Assembly (NCBI RefSeq): GCF_000721705.1
Contig: NZ_JOJL01000019.1
Location: 1-64,000 of the forward strand
Source: Actinoplanes subtropicus
Lineage (GTDB): Bacteria > Actinomycetota > Actinomycetes > Mycobacteriales > Micromonosporaceae
Direction of reading: 5' to 3'
Length of the DNA stretch: 64,000 nt
The stretch's first letter is position 1; each line of letters opens with the position of its first letter. A model generated the notes under the pieces. That model worked only from the letters and a program-made list of their open reading frames with translations. It was not told the origin of the DNA and did no database searches. Position numbers and translations under genes: made by a program. Positions 55,494-62,935 of this stretch are shown here, piece by piece.

Positions 55494-56942
55494 TCATTCA
55501 CCTACCGAACTGGATACCACCACCCGGCGATCGGGCTCGCGGGTGACCGATTGTCGGCTGCGGAGGAAACCCCATCCGACCAGGGCGGCGGCCAGCACGG
55601 TGAGGGTGAGCCCGGCGATCGTGACCGCGTGCTCGAACTGCGCGGTCTGTGCGGCACTCCAGTCCGGGGTGGCGATGCTGCCGGTGAAGACCGCCGCGAG
55701 GACGGTGCCGGTGATCGCGATGCCGGCGCCGGAGGTGACCTCGGTGGCCGTGTCGGTGAGCGCCGCCCCGATCGTGGTCCGGTCGGCGGGCAGGCCGCGG
55801 AGCACGTTCGTGCCGGCGACCACGCCGACCACCCGGATCCCGGCGGCCACGATGACCAGGGCGAGGGCCACCCAGACGTACCCGAAATCGCTCAGCAGGG
55901 CGTAGACGGCGAGCCCGGCCACCACCGTCGCGGCGCTCAGCCACGCGGCCCGCTCGAGGCCGACCCGCTTGACGAACGGGTTGAGCAGCGCGCCGCCGGC
56001 GACCAGGACGATCACCTGCGGCAGCAGGCCGATGGCGGCGAGCGCGGGCGACCAGCCCCAGTCGAGCTGCAGTTGCAGGGTCACCAGGTAGCCCAGGCCG
56101 GCGGTGGCCAGCCCGGCTGCGGCCTTGAACGCCAGGCCGCTGGCGACCAGCGGATGCGCTACCAGCTCGAGGTCGAGCAGCGGGTGCCGCGCCGAGCGCT
56201 CGCGCAGGACGAAGAGGCCGCCCGACGCGACGGCCGCGGCGGTGACCGCCCACGGGAGCCACGAGCCGGCGCCCTCGTTGACGAACAGCGTCGGCGCGAC
56301 CAGCGCGAGCACGATCGTCGCCGTGCCGAGCAGCGCGCCGGCCAGGTCGAGCGGGTCGCGGTGCAGGCCGGCCGGGTCGTCGGCGGCGATGCCGAACCGG
56401 ATGCCGAGGAAGGCCAGCCCGGCGATCGGCACGTTCACCAGCAGCAGGACCTGCCAGGGCGCGACCGCGAGCACGAAGCCGCCGGCGGTTGGGCCGATCG
56501 CCAGCCCGACCAGGCCCACCGTCGAGATGATGTTGATCGCCCGGACGCGCAGCCCGTCGTCCTCGAAGAGCCGGAAGGCCAGCGCCATCGAGCCGGGTGT
56601 GGTCATCGCCGCCGCCACGCCCATCGCCACCCGGACCGCGATCAGCTGCTCGGCGGTCGTCACGAAGGCGGTCGCGAGGCTGGCCACGCCGAGCAGGGCG
56701 AGCCCGACCAGCATGACCCGGCGGCGGCCGAACCGGTCGGCGACCGCGCCGAAGGCAAGCATCAGGCCACCGAACACCACCGCGTACGCGCCGGTCACCC
56801 ACTGCAGGGCGGTGGTCGAGGCGGGCAGCTCGCGGCCGATCGTCGGCAACGCGACGTTCAGGATCGAGTTGTCCAGCATCTCGAAGAGAAAGACGGCGGA
56901 CAGCCCCGCCAGGGCGACCCAGGCATCCCGCAGCGACCGCAT
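55494..56942 (-). CDS. MFS multidrug efflux permease (DHA2, 14-helix type)
   Basis: A 482-residue permease with fourteen hydrophobic helices: FLFEMLDNSILNVALPTIGR (helix 1 D-x-x-I-x-N-V-A-L-P), GAVADRFGRRRVMLVGLALL (loop 2-3 motif A) and AIGPTAGGFVLAV (antiporter motif C). Divergent from a TetR gene with tandem operators, the usual drug-responsive arrangement. ATG 56942. Substrate unknown. Confidence 0.93.
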   Translation of the reverse strand: MRSLRDAWVALAGLSAVFLFEMLDNSILNVALPTIGRELPASTTALQWVTGAYAVVFGGLMLAFGAVADRFGRRRVMLVGLALLGVASLATAFVTTAEQLIAVRVAMGVAAAMTTPGSMALAFRLFEDDGLRVRAINIISTVGLVGLAIGPTAGGFVLAVAPWQVLLLVNVPIAGLAFLGIRFGIAADDPAGLHRDPLDLAGALLGTATIVLALVAPTLFVNEGAGSWLPWAVTAAAVASGGLFVLRERSARHPLLDLELVAHPLVASGLAFKAAAGLATAGLGYLVTLQLQLDWGWSPALAAIGLLPQVIVLVAGGALLNPFVKRVGLERAAWLSAATVVAGLAVYALLSDFGYVWVALALVIVAAGIRVVGVVAGTNVLRGLPADRTTIGAALTDTATEVTSGAGIAITGTVLAAVFTGSIATPDWSAAQTAQFEHAVTIAGLTLTVLAAALVGWGFLRSRQSVTREPDRRVVVSSSVGE

Positions 56943-56973
56943 GGCAGACTCCTTTCACGGCGTCAGTTACTCG

Positions 56974-56998
56974 ACTAAGTTAAGTCACTAAGCTTAGT
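56974..56998. promoter_or_regulatory. Tandem TetR operator in MFS/TetR divergon
   Basis: ACTAAGTTAAGT (56974-56985) and the perfect palindrome ACTAAGCTTAGT (56987-56998), 13 bp apart; together they also form CGACTAAG-N13-CTTAGTCG (56972-57000). They lie between MFS start 56942 and TetR start 57024. Confidence 0.75.
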
Positions 56999-57023
56999 CG
57001 CACAAGAGAGAGTGAGGTCCCTC

Positions 57024-57635
57024 ATGCCCAGGACGGGAGCGCGCGGCGGCCCGCAGACCCGGGCGAGGATCGCCGAGGTCGCGGCGCGGATGTTCCTCGA
57101 GCGCGGCTTCGACGGGGTCACCGTGGCCGAGGTGGCGCGCGAGGCCGGGGTGTCGAGCGTGACGGTCTTCAAGCACTTCCCGCGCAAGGAGGACCTGTTC
57201 CTCGACCGCACCGTCGACGCCGTCGAACTGCTGCGCTCCGCCGTCCGCGACCGCGCCCCGGGCGTCGACGTCCTGGCCTCGCTGCGCGCCACGACGCTCC
57301 GCCTGGTCGACGACCGCCACCCGCTCTCCGGCGTCAACGACAGGTCAACACCGTTCTTCCGTACGGTCGCAGCCTCCCCGGCCTTGACGGCCCGCGCCCG
57401 CGAGATCGCCGCCGAGCTCCAGCAGACCCTGGCCGACGAGCTGACCCACGACCCGTCCTTCGACGGCGACGCCGCCCTGCTGGCCGCCTTCTTCATCGCC
57501 GGCTACGGCACCGTCCTGGTGGAAACGGCCCGCCGCCTCATCGCGGACGACCCCCGCGACGACGTGCTCGCCGACCACCGAGCCCGCTTCGAGCGACTCT
57601 TCGACACCCTCACCCACGGCTTCGCGGGGCGCTGA
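57024..57635 (+). CDS. TetR-family regulator of the MFS pump
   Basis: A 203-residue repressor with HTH RIAEVAARMFLERGFDGVTV, AEVAREAGVSSVTVFKHFPR and a helical ligand domain ending FDTLTHGFAGR. ATG 57024 is preferred over GTG 57012. Divergent from the efflux pump; expected to repress both genes until a drug binds. Confidence 0.92.
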   Translation: MPRTGARGGPQTRARIAEVAARMFLERGFDGVTVAEVAREAGVSSVTVFKHFPRKEDLFLDRTVDAVELLRSAVRDRAPGVDVLASLRATTLRLVDDRHPLSGVNDRSTPFFRTVAASPALTARAREIAAELQQTLADELTHDPSFDGDAALLAAFFIAGYGTVLVETARRLIADDPRDDVLADHRARFERLFDTLTHGFAGR

Positions 57636-57664
57636 GCAGCGTCGATGAGCATTGGTATCGCTGG

Positions 57665-57690
57665 CGGTAGTATCGCGGCGGATACTACCG
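57665..57690. terminator. Perfect 10-bp inverted repeat between convergent genes
   Basis: CGGTAGTATC-GCGGCG-GATACTACCG, midway between the TetR stop (57635) and the HTH_42 stop (57700), so probably a bidirectional terminator. Further copies of the core (GGTATCGC at 57655, GCGATACTA at 57694) flank it. Confidence 0.5.
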
Positions 57691-57699
57691 TCGGCGATA

Positions 57700-58857
57700 C
57701 TAACCTTCGGCGGAGCGCATCGCGGGGGAGGCGTAGCCGGTCGGGACTCGTACGCCGGCCAGCCAGGCGGTCAGGCGGTCGGCCTCGTCGTGCAGGGCTC
57801 GGGACGCCCACGGCGGGACCTCCTCGAGCAGGTGCACGCCGACCACACCGGCCGGGTTCTGGGTCCAGCAGCCGACTACCCGGCCGTTCACCCATGCGGT
57901 TGTGCCCGCGTTGCCCGTACGGTCGAAGAGGTGTTGGCGGTGCGGGCCAAGGTAGAAGTCGCGGGTCCGCCAGCCCATCACGGTCGGGTCGAGGACCGGC
58001 AGCAGAGCCACCCACGGGCCCGGGTCGGGCGCCTCGTCGACGTCGTCCGGGAGCAGCCAGCCGGTCTCGCCGCCGGACAGCGTCACCGGGACCGCCTCCA
58101 GGGCGGCCAGCGCGGCACGGACCACCGACTTGGTCGAGCCCAGCCACCAGACGATGTCGTCCTCGGTGCCGGGGCCGAAGCCGGCCAGCCAACGTTGCAC
58201 CAGCTCGCGGTAGCCGGCCGCCGCGTCCAGCGAGGGCGGCACCGCGCCCAGCCAGTGGCTCATCAGGGTCCAGCGCGGCCGGGAGACGGGCCAGCGGCCG
58301 GTGTTGACGCCGCGCACCACGTCGGCGGTCAGGCCGAGATGGGTCAGCACCCGGGACGCCGTCCACTGCTCGGCGGCGGAGGTCTGGACGCGTACGTCGA
58401 TCAGCGGAACGGCCCGGCGGATCTCGCCCGCCGGAAGCCCCTCGGGCTTGTCCGCCAGCAGGTCCAGGACCTCGGCCCGGCCCCGCGCGAGCCAGTCGGC
58501 GGGCAGCCCGGCCCGGACCACGTCCCGGGTCATCCGGGCCTGCTCGGTGCCGGCCACCCGGGCCGACGCGCTCGGCCAGGCCGCCGGCAGCAGGTCGCGC
58601 GGGAAGACGAACAGCGTGCGCCGCATCGCCAGCTGCTTGACCAGGCTGCGATCGGTGTAGAGCGCACGGTCGAGATCGGCGACCGTGCAGTCGTCGAAGC
58701 GGGCCCGGCAGGTGAGATAGACCGTGGCCGGCTCGGTGGCGTGCAGCACGGTCAGCGCCCGGGTCACGGCCTCGGGGGAGTCGACCCGGAAGGCCGGCGC
58801 CAGCGCGTGCCGGACCGCCAGCCTCGCCCGGCGCTCGTCGTCGGTCACCAGGCGCAT
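57700..58857 (-). CDS. Winged-helix DNA-binding domain protein (HTH_42, AlkX/YcaQ-like)
   Basis: A 385-residue protein with RRARLAVRHALAPAFRVDSP, ATEPATVYLTCRARFDDCTV (H-A-x-D/E-P-x-x-x-x-x-x-x-x-R pattern), LAMRRTLFVFPRDLL, RFGPGTEDDIVWWLG-like FGPGTEDDIVWWLGSTKS, and TAWVNGRVVGCWTQ. These identify PF06224; some members are DNA glycosylases acting on interstrand crosslinks. Catalytic residues cannot be assigned with certainty here. ATG 58857. Confidence 0.87.
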   Translation of the reverse strand: MRLVTDDERRARLAVRHALAPAFRVDSPEAVTRALTVLHATEPATVYLTCRARFDDCTVADLDRALYTDRSLVKQLAMRRTLFVFPRDLLPAAWPSASARVAGTEQARMTRDVVRAGLPADWLARGRAEVLDLLADKPEGLPAGEIRRAVPLIDVRVQTSAAEQWTASRVLTHLGLTADVVRGVNTGRWPVSRPRWTLMSHWLGAVPPSLDAAAGYRELVQRWLAGFGPGTEDDIVWWLGSTKSVVRAALAALEAVPVTLSGGETGWLLPDDVDEAPDPGPWVALLPVLDPTVMGWRTRDFYLGPHRQHLFDRTGNAGTTAWVNGRVVGCWTQNPAGVVGVHLLEEVPPWASRALHDEADRLTAWLAGVRVPTGYASPAMRSAEG

Positions 58858-58895
58858 CGCGCCATCCTGTCACGCCCACGCCCTACCCTTGGCGC

Positions 58896-59906
58896 GTGCC
58901 CGCCGAACGCCTGCACCGCGTCGCCGTCCTCGTGCTCGAGGGCGCGAAGCCGCTCGACGTCGGCATCCCGGCGCAGGTGTTCACGACCAGATCGAGCATG
59001 CCGTACGAGGTCCGCGTCTGCGGTCCCGCGCCCGGACTGGTCACCGGCGGCGACGGCCTGTCCTACCACGTCGCGCACGGCCTGAGCACGCTCGACTGGG
59101 CCGACATCGTCTTCATCCCCGGCTACCGCTTCCCCGACCGGGAGGACCCGCCACCCGCCGTCGTCGACGCCCTGCTCGCCGCGCACGCCGCGGGGAAACG
59201 GCTGGCGGCGATCTCGACCGGCGCGTTCGCCCTGGCGGCCACCGGCCTGCTCGACGGCAAACGGGCCACCACGCATTGGCATTACACCCGCCAGCTCGCC
59301 CTCAAGCACCCGCGCGTACGCGTGGACGAGAACGTGCTCTTCGTCGACGAGGGCAGCGTGCTGACCTCCGCGGGCGCCGCCTCGGGCATCGACCTGTGCC
59401 TGCACATCCTGCGCGGCGACCTGGGCATGGCGGCCTCCAACCACGCGGCCCGCCGGCTGGTCGCAGCCCCCTACCGCAGCGGTGGCCAGGCCCAGTACGT
59501 GCCGCGCAGCGTCCCCGAGCCGCCGGGTTCGCGGTTCGCCGCGACGCGGGAGTGGGCGCTGCACCGGCTCGACAAGCCGCTCACCCTCGAGATCCTGGCC
59601 CGGCACGCCGCGGTCTCGCCGCGCACCTTCTCCCGGCGCTTCCTCGAGGACACCGGCTACACGCCGATGCAGTGGGTGCTGCGTGCCCGCATCGACATGG
59701 CCCGCGAGTTGCTCGAGCTCTCCGGGCGCAGCGTCGAGCAGATCGCCGCGGATGTCGGCATGGGCACCGGGTCGAACCTGCGCCTGCACTTCCAGCGCCT
59801 CCTCGGCACCACGCCGAGCCAGTACCGCCGCACCTTCGGTGGCCAGATTCTTGCGAACCCTGGCGCGCCAGCCACTGTCGATCTCCCGCCCGGCGAAACA
59901 GGCTAG
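58896..59906 (+). CDS. GlxA-type regulator (DJ-1/PfpI domain plus AraC HTH)
   Basis: A 336-residue protein: amidotransferase-like N-domain (HRVAVLVLEGAKPLDVGIPA, IVFIPGY, AAISTGAFALAATGLLDGKR, HWHYT) in which the nucleophile Cys is Thr (STGAF), as in regulators, and a C-terminal AraC HTH (HAAVSPRTFSRRFLEDTGYT, VGMGTGSNLRLHFQRLLGTT). GTG 58896 is 38 bp from the divergent HTH_42 start. It ends 4 bp before GAPDH, so the two may be co-transcribed. Confidence 0.93.
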   Translation: MPAERLHRVAVLVLEGAKPLDVGIPAQVFTTRSSMPYEVRVCGPAPGLVTGGDGLSYHVAHGLSTLDWADIVFIPGYRFPDREDPPPAVVDALLAAHAAGKRLAAISTGAFALAATGLLDGKRATTHWHYTRQLALKHPRVRVDENVLFVDEGSVLTSAGAASGIDLCLHILRGDLGMAASNHAARRLVAAPYRSGGQAQYVPRSVPEPPGSRFAATREWALHRLDKPLTLEILARHAAVSPRTFSRRFLEDTGYTPMQWVLRARIDMARELLELSGRSVEQIAADVGMGTGSNLRLHFQRLLGTTPSQYRRTFGGQILANPGAPATVDLPPGETG

Positions 59907-59910
59907 GGGC

Positions 59911-60906
59911 ATGACTCGCATTGCCATCAACGGATTCGGCCGCATCGGGCGCAACGTCCTGCGCGCCCTGCTCGAACGGGACAGCAAGCTGGAGGTCGTC
60001 GCCGTCAACGACCTCGCCGAACCGCAGGCCCTCGCCCGTCTGCTCGCCTTCGACTCCACCTCGGGCCGGCTCGGCCGCCCGGTCAGCGTGGACGGCGACA
60101 CCCTGGTCGTCGACGGCCGGCGCATCAAGGTGCTCGCCGAGCGGGAGCCGGCCGCGCTGCCCTGGGCCTCGCTGGGGGTCGAGGTGGTGCTGGAGGCGAC
60201 CGGCCGGTTCACCTCCGCCGCGGCCGCCCGGGCGCATCTCGGCGCGGGCGCCCGGAAGGTGCTGGTCGGCGCGCCCTCGGACGGCGCCGACGTGACCATC
60301 GCCTTCGGCGTCAACACCGGCGCGTACGACCCGGCCGCGCACACCATCGTCTCGAACGCGTCGTGCACGACCAACGCGCTCGCCCCGCTGGCGGCCGTGC
60401 TCGACGAGCTGGCCGGCATCGAGCACGGCTTCATGACCACGGTGCACGCGTACACCCAGGAGCAGAACCTGCAGGACGGCCCGCACCGGGACGCCCGCCG
60501 GGCCCGGGCCGCTGCGGTCAACATCGTGCCGACCACCACGGGCGCGGCCAAGGCGATCGGCAAGGTACTGCCCAACCTGGACGGCCGACTCTCCGGCGAC
60601 GCGATCCGGGTGCCGGTGCCGGTCGGCTCGATCGTCGAGCTGAACACCACGGTGAGCCGGGACGTGACCCGCGACGAGGTGCTGACCGCGTACCGGGTGG
60701 CCGCGGACGGGCCGCTCGCCGGGATCCTGGAGTACTCGGACGACGAACTGGTGTCCTCGGACATCACCGGCAACCCGGCGTCGTCCATCTTCGACTCGAA
60801 GCTCACCCGGGTCGACGGCCGGCACGTCAAGGTGGTCGCCTGGTACGACAACGAGTGGGGCTTCTCGCACCGGGTCGTGGACACCCTGGAGCTGATCTCG
60901 GGGTGA
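59911..60906 (+). CDS. gap: Glyceraldehyde-3-phosphate dehydrogenase
   Basis: A 331-residue enzyme with NAD-binding AINGFGRIGRNVLRAL, catalytic SNASCTTNALAPL (Cys about 151), TVHAYTQEQNLQDGPHRD, RRARAAAVNIVPTTTGAAKA and WYDNEWGFSHRVVD. It oxidises glyceraldehyde-3-phosphate in glycolysis. It stands alone rather than in a gap-pgk-tpi operon, so it may be a second, condition-specific copy. A perfect hairpin follows. Confidence 0.95.
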   Translation: MTRIAINGFGRIGRNVLRALLERDSKLEVVAVNDLAEPQALARLLAFDSTSGRLGRPVSVDGDTLVVDGRRIKVLAEREPAALPWASLGVEVVLEATGRFTSAAAARAHLGAGARKVLVGAPSDGADVTIAFGVNTGAYDPAAHTIVSNASCTTNALAPLAAVLDELAGIEHGFMTTVHAYTQEQNLQDGPHRDARRARAAAVNIVPTTTGAAKAIGKVLPNLDGRLSGDAIRVPVPVGSIVELNTTVSRDVTRDEVLTAYRVAADGPLAGILEYSDDELVSSDITGNPASSIFDSKLTRVDGRHVKVVAWYDNEWGFSHRVVDTLELISG

Positions 60907-60913
60907 GATACCC

Positions 60914-60943
60914 CGGCGGGGGTACGCGGACTGACCCCCGCCG
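60914..60943 (+). terminator. Hairpin after GAPDH
   Basis: CGGCGGGGGT / ACCCCCGCCG, perfect 10-bp stem with a 10-base loop, 8 bp after the stop; no T-tail. Confidence 0.55.
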
Positions 60944-60983
60944 AGCGACGACCCGGGCGGCGCCCGGCCATAGCGCCGGCGGC

Positions 60984-61337
60984 ATGACAACCGTCCTGAA
61001 TTCGCCGGTCACCGCCATGCCGCGGTATCGACCGCGCACCATCCTCGCCCTGTGGCTGGCCGCGGCCGGTCCGATGGGCATCCTCGCCTGGGTCGTCGCG
61101 CCCGCCGTCGCCGGTCCGGACCCGGCACCGGGCAGATTCGCCACGTGTCTGATCGCGGCGTTGACCGCGGGACTCGTCTGGCAGTTCGTCCTGGTCCTGA
61201 TCGTGGTCTATCGCGAACGCGGAAGCCTGCGCTGGTCCGTCCTCAAGGACGCCCTCTGGCTGCGCGGCGGCCGGTTCCTCTGGTGGGGCCTCGCCGCGAT
61301 CGCGGCGATCGGCGTGATCGAGGCGCCAGTCCGATGA
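60984..61337 (+). CDS. Short membrane protein resembling the N-terminal part of CPBP-family proteins
   Basis: A 117-residue, three-helix protein: RTILALWLAAAGPMGILAWV, LVWQFVLVLIVVYRERGSLR, WSVLKDALWLR. This is how actinobacterial CPBP (CAAX-protease-like) membrane proteins begin, but those continue for about 150 more residues with EExxxR and HxxxB motifs, absent here. It ends WWGLAAIAAIGVIEAPVR. It is either a truncated gene or a real short relative. Stop overlaps the next small frame (ATGA). Confidence 0.6.
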   Translation: MTTVLNSPVTAMPRYRPRTILALWLAAAGPMGILAWVVAPAVAGPDPAPGRFATCLIAALTAGLVWQFVLVLIVVYRERGSLRWSVLKDALWLRGGRFLWWGLAAIAAIGVIEAPVR

Positions 61338-61450
61338 CGGCGGCCGGGGTGCTCTTCAGCTGGCTGCTCGCCTGGGGGCTCGGCTTCGGCGCGCGCGACC
61401 GGGCCCAGGCGGTGGTGATCGCCTACCGGGCGGGGCTGGTCACACCGTAG
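61334..61450 (+). CDS. Small hydrophobic ORF, 38 aa
   Basis: MTAAGVLFSWLLAWGLGFGA then RDRAQAVVIAYRAGLVTP. One membrane segment. It begins on the stop of the previous gene (ATGA), which suggests coupling, or it may be the decayed tail of the same CPBP-like protein. No independent ribosome site. Confidence 0.4.
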   Translation: MTAAGVLFSWLLAWGLGFGARDRAQAVVIAYRAGLVTP

Positions 61451-61496
61451 TCCGTCGTCTCTACGCTTTTCCCTGCGCGGTCGTGCCCTTTGGTCC

Positions 61497-62369
61497 CTAC
61501 GCGGTCGTGCCGAGCAGGCTCTTCTCGGGGAGGCCGCAGGCGCGTTGGGCCTTGCGGGCGTGGCTGTCCATCGACGCGGCCATCGCCAGCAGCTGGGTGA
61601 CCGTCTTGGCGTCCGGATCGTCGAGGTGGCCCTTGCCCACGATCGTCTTCAGCGTGTCGACGTCGTCGGCCAGATCGTGCGTGGCCTCCTTCAGCTCACC
61701 GTGGAAGAAGAGCAGGTCCGCCCGGCTGTTCAGTGCCTTCTCGGCGTCGTCGAGCTCGGCGACGGCCGGCTCGTCGCTGCCGCCCTTCTTGCCGCTGCTC
61801 GCGGCGGTGTCGTCGCCGAGCCCCTGAACGGCGTCGCACACCTGGCCCTTGGCCCAGGCATCGGCGGCGAAGGCGCCCCCACCCCCGAGGACGACCAGCG
61901 CGACGACCGCGATCAGGGCGAGCTTCTGCCCGACGCCCGACTTCTTGACGACCAGCCCCGGTGCCCCCGCCGTAACGATGTAGGCCGGCTGGCCGTCCGG
62001 CGGCACGTCCCAGGACGGCGGCTGGTAACCGGGCGGTTGGTAACCGGGCGGCTGGTAACCGGGCGGCGCCTGTGGCGGCGGCTGCTGCTGATAGGCGGCC
62101 GGCGGCTGGTAGCCCGGCTGCGGCTGGTATCCGGGCGGCCCCTGTGGCGGCTGCTGCTGGTAGGCAGGCTGCGTCTGTGGCGGCTGCTCCTGATATGCGG
62201 GCGGCGGCTGCTGCTGGTATGCGGGCGGCGGCTGCTGCTGGTAGCCGAGTGACGGCTGCGACTGCTGCTGGTAGGCGGGCGCCTGCGGATATACCGGCGG
62301 CGGGGCGGCCTGCTGATACGCCGGGTCATACCCGTATTCGGGCTGCTGGGCGTGCTCGTACTGAGTCAT
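61497..62369 (-). CDS. Membrane protein with Gln/Pro/Tyr-rich repeat N-terminus
   Basis: A 290-residue protein. Residues about 1-120 are low-complexity with repeated AYQQQPPP and GYQPP units, cytoplasmic; then a single membrane helix (LALIAVVALVVLGGGGAFAA, about 148-168) and an extracytoplasmic helical domain with two Cys (about 175 and 281). No known enzyme fold. Similar Pro/Gln-rich single-pass proteins are common in actinobacteria. It is followed (upstream on the minus strand) by a SLATT-like gene. Confidence 0.8.
   Translation of the reverse strand: MTQYEHAQQPEYGYDPAYQQAAPPPVYPQAPAYQQQSQPSLGYQQQPPPAYQQQPPPAYQEQPPQTQPAYQQQPPQGPPGYQPQPGYQPPAAYQQQPPPQAPPGYQPPGYQPPGYQPPSWDVPPDGQPAYIVTAGAPGLVVKKSGVGQKLALIAVVALVVLGGGGAFAADAWAKGQVCDAVQGLGDDTAASSGKKGGSDEPAVAELDDAEKALNSRADLLFFHGELKEATHDLADDVDTLKTIVGKGHLDDPDAKTVTQLLAMAASMDSHARKAQRACGLPEKSLLGTTA
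62048..62330 (-). repeat. In-frame coding repeats for Gln/Pro/Tyr units
   Basis: Tandem 12- to 24-bp units (for example GGTTGGTAACCGGGCGGCTG-like, coding GYQPP and AYQQQPPP) inside the gene above. Length variation by slippage is expected. Confidence 0.6.
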
Positions 62370-62433
62370 CGGCCGGTCCGTTCCTAGAGGCGTCCCCTCC
62401 CCTTCGGCAGAACCACCCCGAACCTGACCCCAC

Positions 62434-62913
62434 TCACCCCGCCGGTTCCGCCTGCACCTTCTCCCGCCGGCGCCGCCCCCAGCTACGCGTCTCGTCCAGC
62501 ACCAGCGCGTCGATCGCCGCCACCAACTCCCGCTGCCGCTCCGGCGTACGTTCCGCCTCGGCCAGCAACCGATACTGCGAGATCTCCGCCTCGGCCTTGG
62601 CCCGCGCCTCCGACGCCGCCAGCCAGTCGTCATGCCACGAAACAATCCGCCGCAGCCCGGCAAGGAAGGCCACCGACGCCGCCACCGTCGCCGTGATCCA
62701 GGCCGGCGCACTCAACGCCGCCAGCACGGTCGCCGCCCCCGCCAGAAACAGCGCCCCCGACTCCGACAACACGTACCGCATCCGGGTCCGGCGCATCTGC
62801 CCCCGATACCAGTCGAGCTGCACCATGGCATGCACGAGCGCCCGATCCCCCAGCTCCTCCTCAGAAAGCCGCCGGTCAATCTCGATGAGCTGCTGCCGCT
62901 GCGCGTGCGTCAC
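62434..62913 (-). CDS. DUF4231/SLATT-like two-helix membrane protein
   Basis: A 159-residue protein: N-terminal helix with ALVHAMVQLDWYRGQMRRTR MRY, two closely spaced membrane helices (ALFLAGAATVLAALSAPAWI and TVAASVAFLAGLRRIVSW), then a long C-terminal helix (EARAKAEAEISQYRLLAEAE). This is the SLATT/DUF4231 layout; SLATT proteins are predicted pore-forming effectors in nucleotide-signal conflict systems. No nucleotide cyclase gene is visible nearby. GTG 62913 fits the family start. Confidence 0.75.
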   Translation of the reverse strand: MTHAQRQQLIEIDRRLSEEELGDRALVHAMVQLDWYRGQMRRTRMRYVLSESGALFLAGAATVLAALSAPAWITATVAASVAFLAGLRRIVSWHDDWLAASEARAKAEAEISQYRLLAEAERTPERQRELVAAIDALVLDETRSWGRRRREKVQAEPAG

Positions 62914-62935
62914 GCCCCACAGTCTGCCGTGAAGG

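Noticed and set aside
62048..62330. CRISPR-like or satellite repeat
   Set aside because: The repeats are in frame and code Gln/Pro/Tyr units inside one gene; no constant repeat with unique spacers.
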